Below, in pieces: positions 15,385 through 25,545 of a stretch of 64,000 nucleotides of DNA. A program made the translations under genes and the position numbers. This stretch comes from Paenibacillus sp. FSL R7-0345 (GTDB lineage: Bacteria; Bacillota; Bacilli; Paenibacillales; Paenibacillaceae). Every line of letters starts with the position of its first letter. Position 1 is the first letter of the stretch. Under the pieces are notes generated by a model that ran no database searches, was not told the origin of the DNA, and worked only from the letters and a program-made list of their open reading frames with translations. Where the stretch lies: NCBI RefSeq assembly GCF_038595055.1, contig NZ_CP152002.1, positions 3,144,501 through 3,208,500 on the forward strand, read 5' to 3'.

Positions 15385-16357
15385 TGCCATGGGCGGAGAT
15401 AACGCACCTGAATGTAATGTGGAAGGTGCGTTATCTGCGGCCGCAGAATGGAGCGATACCCAGCTGGTGCTGGTTGGCGACGAAGCCAGGCTTGCACCGC
15501 TGCTGAAGAATAAGCCTTCCAATGTGACAGTTCGTCATGCGGGTGAGGTGATCGGTTCAGATGATGAACCGGTGAAGGCGGTACGCCGTAAAAAGGATTC
15601 ATCGATGGTGGTAGCCGGCAGAATGGTGCGCGAAGGCGAAGCTGATGCCATGATTTCTTCCGGGAATACCGGGGCGCTGATGACTACCGGGCTGCTGGTG
15701 GTGGGCAGGATGGACGGTATAGAACGTCCTGCGCTGGCCCCGATGATTCCGACACTTGATGATGTCGGCGTGCTGGCACTGGATCTCGGAGCCAATATGG
15801 ATGCCAAACCGCACCACCTGGCCCAGTATGCGCTTATGGGCAGCATCTACCGCAGCAAGGTGCACGGAATTGCCAGACCCCGCGTCGGCCTCCTCAATGT
15901 GGGCACAGAGCCGGGCAAAGGCAATGAGCTGACCAAGGAAGCTTATCCGCTGCTAGAAGCGCTGCCGGGCATTCATTTTGTCGGCAATGTGGAAGCGCGC
16001 GATGTGCTTACAGGCGCATGTGATGTGCTTGTATGCGACGGCTTTGCCGGAAATATCCTGCTCAAGACACTGGAGGGAACGGCCGGAGCAATGTTCTCCC
16101 TCCTCAAGGAGCAGTTCAGCAAGTCCCTCAAAACAAAGCTCGGTGCAGCCATTCTGATGCCGGAGCTGCGAAGTCTCAAAGGCAAAATGGATTACAAGGA
16201 ACACGGCGGTGCGCCGCTTCTCGGCCTAAGCGGTCTGGTCGTAAAGGGCCACGGCTCCTCAGACGGCAACGCTGTGAAGAATGCGGTCAGACAGGCGCGG
16301 ATTGCGCTGCAGGCGGGCCTAGTGTCCAGCATATCCAAGGAAATTAGCGGGAAGTGA
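15368..16357 (+). CDS. plsX: Phosphate acyltransferase PlsX
   Basis: 329 residues beginning LIAIDAMGGDNAP, the PlsX hallmark. It makes acyl-phosphate from acyl-ACP for glycerolipid synthesis. ATG 15368 has GAAGGGGG upstream. Conserved SSGNTGALM and VGNVEARD blocks are present and the length is normal. Second gene of the FapR-controlled operon. Confidence 0.96.
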   Translation: MLIAIDAMGGDNAPECNVEGALSAAAEWSDTQLVLVGDEARLAPLLKNKPSNVTVRHAGEVIGSDDEPVKAVRRKKDSSMVVAGRMVREGEADAMISSGNTGALMTTGLLVVGRMDGIERPALAPMIPTLDDVGVLALDLGANMDAKPHHLAQYALMGSIYRSKVHGIARPRVGLLNVGTEPGKGNELTKEAYPLLEALPGIHFVGNVEARDVLTGACDVLVCDGFAGNILLKTLEGTAGAMFSLLKEQFSKSLKTKLGAAILMPELRSLKGKMDYKEHGGAPLLGLSGLVVKGHGSSDGNAVKNAVRQARIALQAGLVSSISKEISGK

Positions 16358-16365
16358 GTGACGAT

Positions 16366-17355
16366 ATGAATCAGTTGCGTTCAGTAGGGATTATCGGTAC
16401 AGGAAAATATGTGCCCGAGCAAATATTGACTAACAGCGATCTTGAAAAGATAGTCGAAACAAATGATGAATGGATTGTCAGCCGCACAGGTATCCGTGAA
16501 CGGCATATTGCGGCGCCGCATGAGGCGACTTCGGATCTTGCCTATGAAGCTGCGCTGAAGGCGCTGGAATCTGCAGGGATGAAAGCCGAAGATCTGGACC
16601 TTATTATTATTGCTACTATTACTCCTGACACATCGTTCCCGTCCACAGCCTGTATTCTGCAGGATAAGCTGGGAGCCAAGAGTGCAGCAGCTTTTGACTT
16701 GTCGGCGGCTTGCTCCGGCTTTGTTTACAGCCTTGCTACGGCTACAAGCTTTATTAAGACCGGAATGTATAATAATGCGCTGGTTATCGGTGCGGACACG
16801 CTTTCGCGGATTACCGATTATACCGACCGCAACACCTGTGTCCTGTTTGGTGACGGTGCGGGTGCGGTAATTCTCGGTGAGGTTCCCGAAGGACGCGGGT
16901 TCCAGTCGTTTGACCTGGGAGCAGAAGGCGCAGGCGGCAGTCTGCTGAAGCTGGAAGCGGGCGGCTCGCGTCTGCCGGCATCTAATCAGACGATTGAAGA
17001 CAAGAAGCATTTCATTTATATGAACGGCCGTGAAGTGTTCAAGTTTGCTGTGCGGGTAATGGGGACAGCAACGGAACGTGTACTTACCAAGGCGGGGCTA
17101 AGCAAGGAAAACATCGATCTGTTTGTACCGCATCAGGCGAACATCCGGATTATCCAATCCGCGATGCAGCGTCTGGATCTGCCGGAAGAGAAATGCGTAA
17201 TCAATGTAGACCGTTACGCTAACACTTCCGCAGCTTCGATTCCGCTTGCCCTGGTTGAGGCGGCAGAGGAAGGTCGGATGAAGGAAGGCGACACCGTGCT
17301 GATGGTCGGCTTCGGCGGCGGACTTACCTGGGGAGCTTCCGTATTGATCTGGTAA
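16366..17355 (+). CDS. fabH: 3-oxoacyl-ACP synthase III FabH
   Basis: About 329 residues. Catalytic Cys in DLSAACSGF, His in PHQANIRI and Asn in RYANTSAAS are present, so condensation of an acyl-CoA primer with malonyl-ACP is expected. ATG 16366 is preferred; GTG 16354, overlapping the plsX stop, is the alternative. In Bacillus subtilis fabH is outside the fapR operon; here it is inside. Confidence 0.95.
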   Translation: MNQLRSVGIIGTGKYVPEQILTNSDLEKIVETNDEWIVSRTGIRERHIAAPHEATSDLAYEAALKALESAGMKAEDLDLIIIATITPDTSFPSTACILQDKLGAKSAAAFDLSAACSGFVYSLATATSFIKTGMYNNALVIGADTLSRITDYTDRNTCVLFGDGAGAVILGEVPEGRGFQSFDLGAEGAGGSLLKLEAGGSRLPASNQTIEDKKHFIYMNGREVFKFAVRVMGTATERVLTKAGLSKENIDLFVPHQANIRIIQSAMQRLDLPEEKCVINVDRYANTSAASIPLALVEAAEEGRMKEGDTVLMVGFGGGLTWGASVLIW

Positions 17356-17433
17356 ACGAATAATGATTCCGGTGTACCGGCGGCTGCGGACAGCAGCGAA
17401 GCGGTACATGGGTTACGTGAAGGAGTCCGTACA

Positions 17434-18357
17434 ATGGGTAAAATTGCATTTGTCTTTCCCGGTCAGGGTGCGCAGGCAGTCGGTATGGGTAAGGATGTAT
17501 ATGACGCACTGCCGCAAAGCCGTGCTGTATTTGATAAAGGTGACGAGGTGCTCGGATTTTCACTGAGCCGGCTTGTATTTGAAGGGCCGGACAGCGAACT
17601 GAAACAGACTGTGAATACACAGCCTGCTCTTGTTACAGCAAGTGTTGCCTACCTTGAAGCGCTTGGCGTCAAGGGACTGAAGCCGGATTATGTTGCCGGC
17701 CACAGCCTTGGCGAATACAGCGCCCTGGTGGCTGCCGGTGTCCTTTCTTATGAGGATGCTGTACAGCTTGTCCGGCTGCGCGGACGCTTTATGGAAGAAG
17801 CGGTTCCGGGCGGACAGGGGGCAATGGCTGCTGTACTCGGCGCAGAACGTGAGGCGCTTGCCGGGCTGTGCCGCAGCATTACCGCTGAAGGTAATATTGT
17901 TGAGCTGGCCAATGTTAACTGCCCGGGACAGATTGTTGTATCCGGTTCGCAGGCAGGTGTCAGTGCTGTGGTGGAACGGGTTAAGGAAGCCGGCGGCAAG
18001 CGGGCGATTCCGCTTGAAGTCAGCGGACCGTTCCACTCTTCAATGATGAAGGAAGCTGCGGAGCGTCTGGCTGCTGAACTGCAGCGTGTAACCTTTACCG
18101 CTCCTGCTGTGCCTGTAGTGGTCAATGTAACTGCCGCACCTGTAACTGATCCTGAGGAAATCCGTGAGCTGCTTGTCCGTCAGGTATATTCACCGGTCCT
18201 CTGGCAGGACAGCGTGGAATGGCTGATCGCAAACGGCGTGGATACTTTTGTAGAGATCGGCTCCGGCAGCGTGCTGGCCGGCCTGATCCGCAAGATCGAC
18301 AAGACAGTCAAGGTAATCGGCATTAACAGTCTGGAAAGTGTGCAGGCTGAAGTATAA
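17434..18357 (+). CDS. fabD: Malonyl-CoA:ACP transacylase FabD
   Basis: 307 residues starting KIAFVFPGQGAQ. The nucleophile motif GHSLGEYSA and the catalytic His region GPFHSSMM are present. It loads malonyl groups on ACP. AAGGAG lies 9 bases before the ATG. Part of the fab operon. Confidence 0.96.
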   Translation: MGKIAFVFPGQGAQAVGMGKDVYDALPQSRAVFDKGDEVLGFSLSRLVFEGPDSELKQTVNTQPALVTASVAYLEALGVKGLKPDYVAGHSLGEYSALVAAGVLSYEDAVQLVRLRGRFMEEAVPGGQGAMAAVLGAEREALAGLCRSITAEGNIVELANVNCPGQIVVSGSQAGVSAVVERVKEAGGKRAIPLEVSGPFHSSMMKEAAERLAAELQRVTFTAPAVPVVVNVTAAPVTDPEEIRELLVRQVYSPVLWQDSVEWLIANGVDTFVEIGSGSVLAGLIRKIDKTVKVIGINSLESVQAEV

Positions 18358-18402
18358 CTGCCGAAACCTATCACAGGCATATGAAGGAAAGGGGAATATA
18401 CA

Positions 18403-19152
18403 ATGTTCTCAGCATTACAAGGCCAGACGGCGCTCGTCACCGGCGGCTCCCGCGGGATTGGACGCAGCATTGCGCTGGCACTGGCGGAGCAAGGCGTGAA
18501 GGTGGCCGTGAACTATTCCGGCAGTGAAGCTGCTGCGCAGGAGACTGTTGCACGGATCGCCGAGCTGGGCTCGGAGGGCATCGCCCTTAAGGGGAATGTC
18601 GGTATCAGTGAACAGGCGGAGAACCTCGTCAAAGAGGTGATCAATACCTGGGGCAGAATCGACATTCTGGTTAACAATGCCGGTATTACCCGTGATAATC
18701 TGATTATGCGTATGAAGGAAGAAGAATTTGATCAGGTTATTGAAACCAACCTCAAAGGTGTGTTTAACTGTCTTAAGGCTGTTACACGTCCGATGATGAA
18801 GCAGCGCTACGGCCGGATCATTAATATTTCTTCCGTTGTAGGCGTAACCGGAAACCCGGGTCAGATCAATTATACCGCCGCCAAGGCAGGGGTAATCGGG
18901 ATGACCAAATCGGCGGCGCGGGAGCTGGCTTCCCGCGGGATCACCGTGAATTGCATTGCTCCCGGGTTCATTGATACCGATATGACCCGTGAGCTGTCCG
19001 ATGAAGTCCGCAGCGAGCTGGTGAAGGGGATTCCCCTTGCCCAGCTAGGGCGGCCGGAGGACATTGCTAACACGGCTGTATTTTTGGCCTCGCAGGGGGC
19101 AGCTTATATGACAGGCCAGACACTCCATGTGGACGGCGGCATGTACATGTAA
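18403..19152 (+). CDS. fabG: 3-oxoacyl-ACP reductase FabG
   Basis: 249-residue short-chain dehydrogenase. NADPH-binding [12 protein letters not shown], catalytic Ser in NISSVVG and YTAAK (Tyr/Lys) are all present, as is the FabG-type C-terminus ([14 protein letters not shown]). Reduces 3-oxoacyl-ACP in elongation. GAAAGGGGAA precedes the ATG. Confidence 0.95.
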   Translation: MFSALQGQTALVTGGSRGIGRSIALALAEQGVKVAVNYSGSEAAAQETVARIAELGSEGIALKGNVGISEQAENLVKEVINTWGRIDILVNNAGITRDNLIMRMKEEEFDQVIETNLKGVFNCLKAVTRPMMKQRYGRIINISSVVGVTGNPGQINYTAAKAGVIGMTKSAARELASRGITVNCIAPGFIDTDMTRELSDEVRSELVKGIPLAQLGRPEDIANTAVFLASQGAAYMTGQTLHVDGGMYM

Positions 19153-19275
19153 GGCTTAAAGCAAACTTTGAGCAGCTATGGAGGAAACGGGAAGAGGCGG
19201 CCGGAAAGCGTTTTTTATGCTCTATGGTATTTTGACTTCATATCTCGTATAATACCAAAAGAGGAGGTGAACCGG

Positions 19276-19509
19276 ATGTCCGATGTATTGGAGCGTGTAA
19301 AACGCATTGTCATCGACCGCTTAGGTGCCGATGAAGCAGAGGTAACATTAGAAGCGTCTTTCAAAGATGATTTGGGTGCTGATTCTCTTGATGTAGTAGA
19401 ATTGGTTATGGAATTGGAAGATGAATTCGACATGGAAATCTCTGATGAAGATGCAGAGAAGATTACGACCGTGGGTGAAGTTGTGAAGTACATACAATCT
19501 CATACCTAG
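19276..19509 (+). CDS. acpP: Acyl carrier protein
   Basis: 77 residues, highly acidic, with the 4'-phosphopantetheine attachment site DLGADSLD (Ser). ATG 19276 is preceded by GAGGAGGTGA. Carrier of growing acyl chains for the neighbouring enzymes. Confidence 0.97.
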   Translation: MSDVLERVKRIVIDRLGADEAEVTLEASFKDDLGADSLDVVELVMELEDEFDMEISDEDAEKITTVGEVVKYIQSHT

Positions 19510-19524
19510 AGTCATATGATTGAG

Positions 19525-19548
19525 GGTCCCGCCCCCCTGGGGACGGGA
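19525..19548 (+). terminator. Weak GC-rich hairpin between acpP and fabF
   Basis: GTCCCGcCCCC...GGGGaCGGGA stem followed by a mixed T/C tract. It could partly terminate after acpP, raising ACP relative to downstream genes. The remaining ~180 bases before fabF show no gene. Confidence 0.4.
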
Positions 19549-19727
19549 TTCTCCTCATTTTACACATCATTTGCAAGTCTGAAGGCTGCCAAGCGCACCT
19601 TTAACCGGGGAAAATTACAGAACCGCAGGCAGACAAGCTTTGGCGGGGATTGCAGTTTATATAGAGATTTTAAAGAGCAGTGCTTCGTTATTATGAAGTA
19701 TACAGCCTACAGATGGGGTGATTGCGT

Positions 19728-20966
19728 TTGAGTCATAGAGTAGTTGTTACCGGTATGGGCGTGATAACGTCCCTGGGCAAGGATCTGGATACGTTCTGGG
19801 AGAGCCTGATGAACGGCAAATCCGGAGTATCCACGGTGGATGCCTTTGATGTCAGTGATTATACTACGAAGATTGCTGCTTCAATTAAGGATTTCGATGC
19901 GGAAGAGCGTTTCGGCCGCAAGGAAGCCCGTAAGATGGACCGGTTCGTGCAGTTTGCGGTAGCCGCCGGTGAGGAAGCGCTGAAGGACAGCGGACTCAAG
20001 ATCGGTGAGGATATTGATGCAGAGCGGATCGGCGTATCTGTCGGCTCCGGTATCGGCGGTCTGGGAACATGGGAAGACAATCACAACCTGCTGCTCGAAA
20101 AAGGGCCTAAGCGGGTGAGCCCGTTCTTCATTCCGATGATGATTGCCAATATGGGCTCCGGACAGCTGTCGATCAACCTCGGCGCCAAAGGGCCTAACAC
20201 TACGACCGTTACTGCTTGTGCAACAGGAAGCCACTCCATCGGAGAATCCTTCCGGCTGATCCAGCGCGGCGATGCTGATGCAATGATCTGTGGCGGTTCG
20301 GAAGCGACGATTCGTCCGACAGGTATGGCCGGTTTCTGCGCAATGCGGGCAATGTCGACCCGTAACGACGAGCCTGAGAAGGCAAGCCGCCCGTTTGACA
20401 TTGGCCGTGACGGCTTTGTAATGGGTGAAGGCGCCGGCATTCTGATCTTGGAATCGCTTGAGCATGCTGAGAAGCGCGGAGCGAAGATCTATGCCGAAGT
20501 GATCGGTTACGGTCTCAGTGCCGATGCCCATCACATGACAGATCCGGACCCTGACGGTGCAGCACGCTGCATGAAGATGGCCATCCGTGACGCCGGAATT
20601 AATCCGGAGGATATTGATTATATCAACGCACACGGAACATCTACGCCTGCAGGCGACAAGTCGGAAACGACTGCCGTGAAGAAGGCGCTTGGAGATCATG
20701 CTTATAAGGTAGCAATCAGCTCGACGAAGTCGATGACCGGGCATCTGCTTGGTGCAGCCGGCGGCGTTGAAGCAATCATCTGCGGTCTTTCCCTGCAGAA
20801 GAATATGATTGCACCTACCATTAACCTGGACAACCAGGACCCTGAGTGCGACCTGGATTACGTTCCGAATGTTCCGCGTGAAGCGGATCTCAACGTCGTT
20901 ATGTCCAACTCGTTCGGATTTGGGGGACATAACGCTACCGTTATTCTCAAAAAATACAAACAGTAA
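19728..20966 (+). CDS. fabF: 3-oxoacyl-ACP synthase II FabF
   Basis: 412 residues from TTG 19728, placed after GGGGTGAT with 5-6 bases spacing; it then begins SHRVVVTGMGVITSLG. Catalytic Cys in TACATGSHS and His in INAHGTST and GHLLGAAGG form the Cys-His-His triad. Elongating condensing enzyme of type II fatty-acid synthesis. Confidence 0.95.
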   Translation: MSHRVVVTGMGVITSLGKDLDTFWESLMNGKSGVSTVDAFDVSDYTTKIAASIKDFDAEERFGRKEARKMDRFVQFAVAAGEEALKDSGLKIGEDIDAERIGVSVGSGIGGLGTWEDNHNLLLEKGPKRVSPFFIPMMIANMGSGQLSINLGAKGPNTTTVTACATGSHSIGESFRLIQRGDADAMICGGSEATIRPTGMAGFCAMRAMSTRNDEPEKASRPFDIGRDGFVMGEGAGILILESLEHAEKRGAKIYAEVIGYGLSADAHHMTDPDPDGAARCMKMAIRDAGINPEDIDYINAHGTSTPAGDKSETTAVKKALGDHAYKVAISSTKSMTGHLLGAAGGVEAIICGLSLQKNMIAPTINLDNQDPECDLDYVPNVPREADLNVVMSNSFGFGGHNATVILKKYKQ

Positions 20967-20981
20967 GGGGAGAACAGTGCA

Positions 20982-21686
20982 GTGAAAGGAGACCTGAAGC
21001 AGTTACAAAGCCAACTTCAAATCCAATTTCACGATCCTGTACTCCTGAAGCAGGCCTTTACCCATGCATCCTATGTTAACGAACACCGTTTCAACCAGCA
21101 TCAGGACAATGAGCGTCTGGAATTTCTGGGCGATGCCGTGCTGGAGCTTACGGTTTCCGAATATTTGTACAACCTGCTGCCGGACAGGCCTGAGGGAGAA
21201 TTGACCAAGCTGAGAGCCGCAATTGTATGCGAGCCTTCGCTGGTCAAATTTGCCGAGAGCCTGGGCTTCGGGCGTTTTGTACTGCTGGGCAAAGGGGAAG
21301 AACTTACGGGCGGACGAACCCGCCCGGCCTTGCTGGCCGATGTGTTTGAATCCTTCGTGGGAGCGCTTTATCTTGATCAGGGCCTGGAGACAGTGCGCCG
21401 CTTTCTGGATAATCATGTATTCCCGCTGGTGGAGACGGACGGCAAGCTGCAGATGCAGATGAGCGATTTCAAAACAGAGCTTCAGGAGCTGATACAGCAT
21501 CACGGTTTAGGTACTCTGGAATATCGGATTATTGAAGAGCGTGGACCGGCGCATGAGCGTGAGTTCGTTTCTGAGGTGTACATGGCCAGCCAGTCGCTGG
21601 GCAGAGGCAACGGCCGTTCCAAGAAGGAAGCGGAACAGCAGGCAGCGGCAGCGGCGCTATTGCGTTTGAAGGAAGACGGTGCTTAA
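20982..21686 (+). CDS. rnc: Ribonuclease III
   Basis: 234 residues from GTG 20982. RNase III domain with the signature [13 protein letters not shown] (~residue 47) and [11 protein letters not shown], then a C-terminal double-stranded RNA-binding domain (~160-230; [14 protein letters not shown]). Processes rRNA precursors and cleaves structured RNAs. Followed by a large terminator. Confidence 0.96.
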   Translation: MKGDLKQLQSQLQIQFHDPVLLKQAFTHASYVNEHRFNQHQDNERLEFLGDAVLELTVSEYLYNLLPDRPEGELTKLRAAIVCEPSLVKFAESLGFGRFVLLGKGEELTGGRTRPALLADVFESFVGALYLDQGLETVRRFLDNHVFPLVETDGKLQMQMSDFKTELQELIQHHGLGTLEYRIIEERGPAHEREFVSEVYMASQSLGRGNGRSKKEAEQQAAAAALLRLKEDGA

Positions 21687-21738
21687 AACTGTAGTTGCAA
21701 TCGTACAAGATAAGGCTACTCCAGGCAATTAGCGGAGG

Positions 21739-21799
21739 AGAGCAGCAATGGTCTGAATGCCGGCGTTTTGGCGGAGGTCAGACCTTTGCTGCTCTTTTT
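21739..21799 (+). terminator. Strong terminator between rnc and smc
   Basis: AGAGCAGCAA-t-GGTCTGA pairs with TCAGACC-t-TTGCTGCTCT, 17 paired bases with one T-T mismatch, followed by TTTTT. It separates the fab-rnc operon from smc-ftsY. Confidence 0.92.
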
Positions 21800-21891
21800 C
21801 GGTTTGTGATTCTGCATGCATGTACAGGACCTGTTTGAGGGGTTATTTCAGAAACGCTATGTTATAATAGGTCAGAGGTGATAGGCAAGAT

Positions 21892-24800
21892 ATGTTTTTG
21901 AAACGGATCGAATTGGCTGGCTTTAAATCATTTGCCGACAAGACGGAAATGGAGTTTGTGCGCGGCATCACGGCTGTAGTAGGGCCAAACGGCAGCGGCA
22001 AAAGCAATATTTCCGACGGAATCCGCTGGGTGCTTGGTGAACAGAGCGCCAAATCGCTGCGCGGGGGCAAGATGGAAGATATTATTTTTGCCGGAAGTGA
22101 TGCCCGTAAAGCGGTGAACTATGGCGAGGTTTCACTTACTCTGGATAATGAGGATCATGTGCTGCCGCTGGATTTCAGTGAGGTCACAGTGACCCGGCGG
22201 GTGCACCGCAGCGGTGAAAGTGAATATCTGATCAATAAGCAATCGTGCCGGCTGAAGGATATTACAGAGCTTTTTATGGATACCGGCATCGGGCGTGAGG
22301 CTTATTCTATTATCGGACAAGGCCGCATCGAAGAGATTCTCAGCACCCGTTCTGAGGACCGGCGCGGGATTTTTGAAGAGGCCTCAGGTATTGTTAAATA
22401 TAAATCGCGTAAAAAAGACGCCGGACGCAAGCTGGATGAGACGGAGCAGAACCTTTTGCGCATCCATGACCTGATCAGTGAGCTGGAGGACCAGATTGGT
22501 CCGCTGAAGGATCAGTCCGAGAAGGCGATTCGTTATAAAGAGCTGCGCGAGAACCTCAAGCAGCAGGAAATCTCAGTCTATGTTCATCAGATTGAAGGCA
22601 TTCATACAGCCTGGAAAGAAGGAACTGCCCGGCTTGAGGTGCTTACTAAGGAACAGCTGGAGCTCTCCACCATTGTCTCGGCCCATGATGCCAAGCTGGA
22701 AAGCGGCCGGGCTGAGCTGCGGGCACTGGAGGAGCAGGTAGAGAAGCTGCAGGAGCAGCTGCTGCGCTACAGTGAAGCTTATGAGAAGAGCGAAGGCTAT
22801 GGAGAAGTGCTCAAGGAGCGCAAGAAGAACCTGGAAGCGAACCGTGAACAGCTGCTGGCCACGCTGGGTTCCGTAGGTGAACGTTCGGCAGACCGGCAGC
22901 GTGAGCTGGCTGAGCTGGAGCAAAAGCTGCAGCAGGCCCGTCAGGCGCTGGAAGATCTTCGCAGACAGCTGGCCGATGAAGAGTCCAGACTGGAGGGCGT
23001 TGCCGGCGGCATCAGCCAGAGCAAGGAGGAGCAGCTCAAAAGCGCCTTGCTTGAGCTGATGAATCTGATGGCCCAGGCCCGTAATGAGATCCGCTATGCG
23101 GACCAGCAGAAAGAAAGCCTGGAGCGGCGGATGAGCCGCAGCGCTGAAGAAAGCGGTAAATGGGCTGCCCGTCTGGCGGAGCTGTCCCTTTCCCAAAAAG
23201 CGCTAAAGGACAAGATTGCCCGGCTGGGTAATGAGATTGCCAATCTGCGCAACAGCTATATTACTGAGAGTGAGCAGACCAACAAACGGCATAAGCTGAT
23301 TGAAGAAACCCAGTCGGGTCTGCGCAAATGGGAGCAGAAGCGTGAAGCGCAGGTGTCCAGGCATGAAACGATGAAGGAAATGCAGGATGACTACGATGGC
23401 TTTATGATCGGCGTTAAGGAAGTGCTTAAGGGCGCCCGCAAAGGCCAGCTGAGCGGTGTACATGGCGCAGTAGCCGAGCTCATTTCCGTACCTGAGCGGC
23501 TGGAAATGGCGGTGGAAACCGCGCTGGGTGCTTCACTGCAGCATGTAGTCATGGAGAATGAAGCGGTATCCCGCCAGGCGATTGCTTTCCTGAAGCAGCG
23601 CCAGCTGGGCCGGGCTACCTTCCTTCCGCTGGATGTCATCCGGCCGCGCCAGATTAGCGGCAGTGACCGCAGTATGGTAGAAGGGGCAGACGGATTTGTC
23701 GGGATCGGCGCCGATCTGGTAGGCTTCGATGAGAAGTATAGCAGTATCGTCGGCAGCCTGCTGGGCAACGTAGTTATCGCTGAGAATCTGGAGCAGGCCA
23801 ATAAAATAGCTGCCAGATGCCAATACCGCTACCGGGTTGTTACCCTTGAAGGCGATGTCGTGAATGCCGGCGGTTCCATGACCGGGGGCAGTCAGCATAA
23901 GAAGAACAATAGCCTGCTGAGCCGTAAGCGCCAGATGGATCAGCTGTTCAGCGAGATAGAAGAAAGCGAACGGCAGATCAGCAAGCTGAAGCAGGGCATC
24001 AGCCGGTTGAAGGACGAGCAGGAGAATGCGTCCCTCAAGCTGGAGCAGCTGCGCCATGACGGGGATGAGAAACGTCTGGAGGAGCAGCGTGTTACCGGTG
24101 ATCTGAAGCAGCTTGAGCAGGAGCTGCGCCATGTGCAGGAGCAGGTGGATGGCGCCGGTGCGGAGCGCAGCGGCTTTGAAGCCGAAGTGAAGGCGCTGGA
24201 AGAAAGCCGGGTACAGGCAGTAGCTGAGCTTGCCCGGCTGGAACAGGAAGAGAAGGCTGCCCATGAGGCGATCCGCAGTGCCGAATCAGAGCGTAAAGCG
24301 AGTGAATCGGCTAAAGAGGAGCTGCAGGGCAAGTTGACCGGGATGAAGGTAACAGAGGGCAAGCTGGACCAGGAGATTTTCTCGCTTGAGGAGCAGCTGC
24401 GCCGGATGCGCCAGGATGCCGGATCACAGGATAAAGAGCTGCGCCAGAGCCGCGGCCTGCTTATGACCATTGAGCAGGATCTGGAAGAGAATGTCCGCGA
24501 AGCGGTGAAGCAGCAGGAGAGCCTGAACAGCTACCGGCTCAAGCGGGACGAAAGCGCGGCAGCGCTTGATCTTGCCCGGGCAGACCGGGCTGCGCTGACA
24601 CGCAAGCTGGAGCTGGCTGAAGGGGAGACCAAAGACCAGCGGCAGGCGCTGCGCTCTGTTGAGGACAAGCTCCGTACAACCGAGGTATCTGTCGGACGGC
24701 TCGATGTGGAGCTGGACAATATTCTGCGCAAGCTGAGTGAGGATTACGAGCTGAGCTATGAGCTGGCCAAACAGCGTTATCCGGTTCCGGAGGATGTGCC

Positions 24801-25461
24801 GGCAGCCCAGGCGGAGGTGCAGCGGCTCAAGCGCAGCATTTCTGCCTTGGGTGAGGTCAACCTGGGTGCGATCGAGGAGTACCAGCGTGTGCATGAACGC
24901 TATACCTTCCTCAGCAGCCAGAAGGATGATCTGGTGGAAGCCAAAACAACCCTGTACCATGTTATTCATGAGATGGAAGAGGAAATGTCCAAACGCTTCA
25001 AGCAGACCTTTGATGCCATCCGGCGCGAATTCGGGACCGTGTTCTCAAAGCTGTTCGGCGGCGGACGGGCGGATCTGCAGCTGCTTAATCCCGAGAACAT
25101 GCTGGAGACCGGCATCGATATTGTAGCCCAGCCTCCGGGCAAAAAGCTGCAGAATCTGCAGCTGCTCTCCGGCGGAGAGCGTGCTTTGACCGCTATGGCC
25201 TTGCTGTTTGCCATCCTGCAGGTGAAGCCGGTTCCGTTCTGCGTACTGGATGAGGTCGAGGCCGCGCTGGATGAAGCCAACGTTGTCCGTTTTGCCCAAT
25301 ATCTGCGCGAATTCTCGGAGCAGACCCAGTTTATCGTCGTTACCCACCGCAAGGGTACGATGGAGGAAGCAGATGTACTCTACGGGGTCACGATGGAGGA
25401 AGGCGGCGTATCCAAGCTTGTCTCCGTGAAGCTGGAGGATGAGGAAGCGATTATTGCCTAG
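21892..25461 (+). CDS. smc: Chromosome segregation ATPase SMC
   Basis: 1189 residues, normal for bacterial SMC. Walker A GPNGSGKSN near residue 32, long coiled coils (~170-500 and ~675-1010), hinge at ~519-669 (VVNAGGSMTGGS), then signature LLSGGERALTAMALLFA and Walker B FCVLDEVEAALD near the C-terminus. It forms the condensin core with ScpA/ScpB, loading at parS and compacting DNA. AGAGGTGAT stands before ATG 21892. A TATAAT box occurs about 30 bases upstream. Confidence 0.97.
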   Translation: MFLKRIELAGFKSFADKTEMEFVRGITAVVGPNGSGKSNISDGIRWVLGEQSAKSLRGGKMEDIIFAGSDARKAVNYGEVSLTLDNEDHVLPLDFSEVTVTRRVHRSGESEYLINKQSCRLKDITELFMDTGIGREAYSIIGQGRIEEILSTRSEDRRGIFEEASGIVKYKSRKKDAGRKLDETEQNLLRIHDLISELEDQIGPLKDQSEKAIRYKELRENLKQQEISVYVHQIEGIHTAWKEGTARLEVLTKEQLELSTIVSAHDAKLESGRAELRALEEQVEKLQEQLLRYSEAYEKSEGYGEVLKERKKNLEANREQLLATLGSVGERSADRQRELAELEQKLQQARQALEDLRRQLADEESRLEGVAGGISQSKEEQLKSALLELMNLMAQARNEIRYADQQKESLERRMSRSAEESGKWAARLAELSLSQKALKDKIARLGNEIANLRNSYITESEQTNKRHKLIEETQSGLRKWEQKREAQVSRHETMKEMQDDYDGFMIGVKEVLKGARKGQLSGVHGAVAELISVPERLEMAVETALGASLQHVVMENEAVSRQAIAFLKQRQLGRATFLPLDVIRPRQISGSDRSMVEGADGFVGIGADLVGFDEKYSSIVGSLLGNVVIAENLEQANKIAARCQYRYRVVTLEGDVVNAGGSMTGGSQHKKNNSLLSRKRQMDQLFSEIEESERQISKLKQGISRLKDEQENASLKLEQLRHDGDEKRLEEQRVTGDLKQLEQELRHVQEQVDGAGAERSGFEAEVKALEESRVQAVAELARLEQEEKAAHEAIRSAESERKASESAKEELQGKLTGMKVTEGKLDQEIFSLEEQLRRMRQDAGSQDKELRQSRGLLMTIEQDLEENVREAVKQQESLNSYRLKRDESAAALDLARADRAALTRKLELAEGETKDQRQALRSVEDKLRTTEVSVGRLDVELDNILRKLSEDYELSYELAKQRYPVPEDVPAAQAEVQRLKRSISALGEVNLGAIEEYQRVHERYTFLSSQKDDLVEAKTTLYHVIHEMEEEMSKRFKQTFDAIRREFGTVFSKLFGGGRADLQLLNPENMLETGIDIVAQPPGKKLQNLQLLSGGERALTAMALLFAILQVKPVPFCVLDEVEAALDEANVVRFAQYLREFSEQTQFIVVTHRKGTMEEADVLYGVTMEEGGVSKLVSVKLEDEEAIIA

Positions 25462-25545
25462 TTAATTGAAAACAACAAAGGGAAGAGTGGCGGAGGGGAA
25501 TTTGGAACTGTCACGGCTACCCCATAATAATTGAGGGGGACCATA

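Noticed and set aside
19516..19731. 71-codon frame between acpP and fabF
   Set aside because: No ribosome site, begins in a hairpin and runs into the fabF start region.
19881..20930. 349-codon frame opposite fabF
   Set aside because: Composition (Cys/His/Arg-rich) typical of antisense shadow; fabF is certain.
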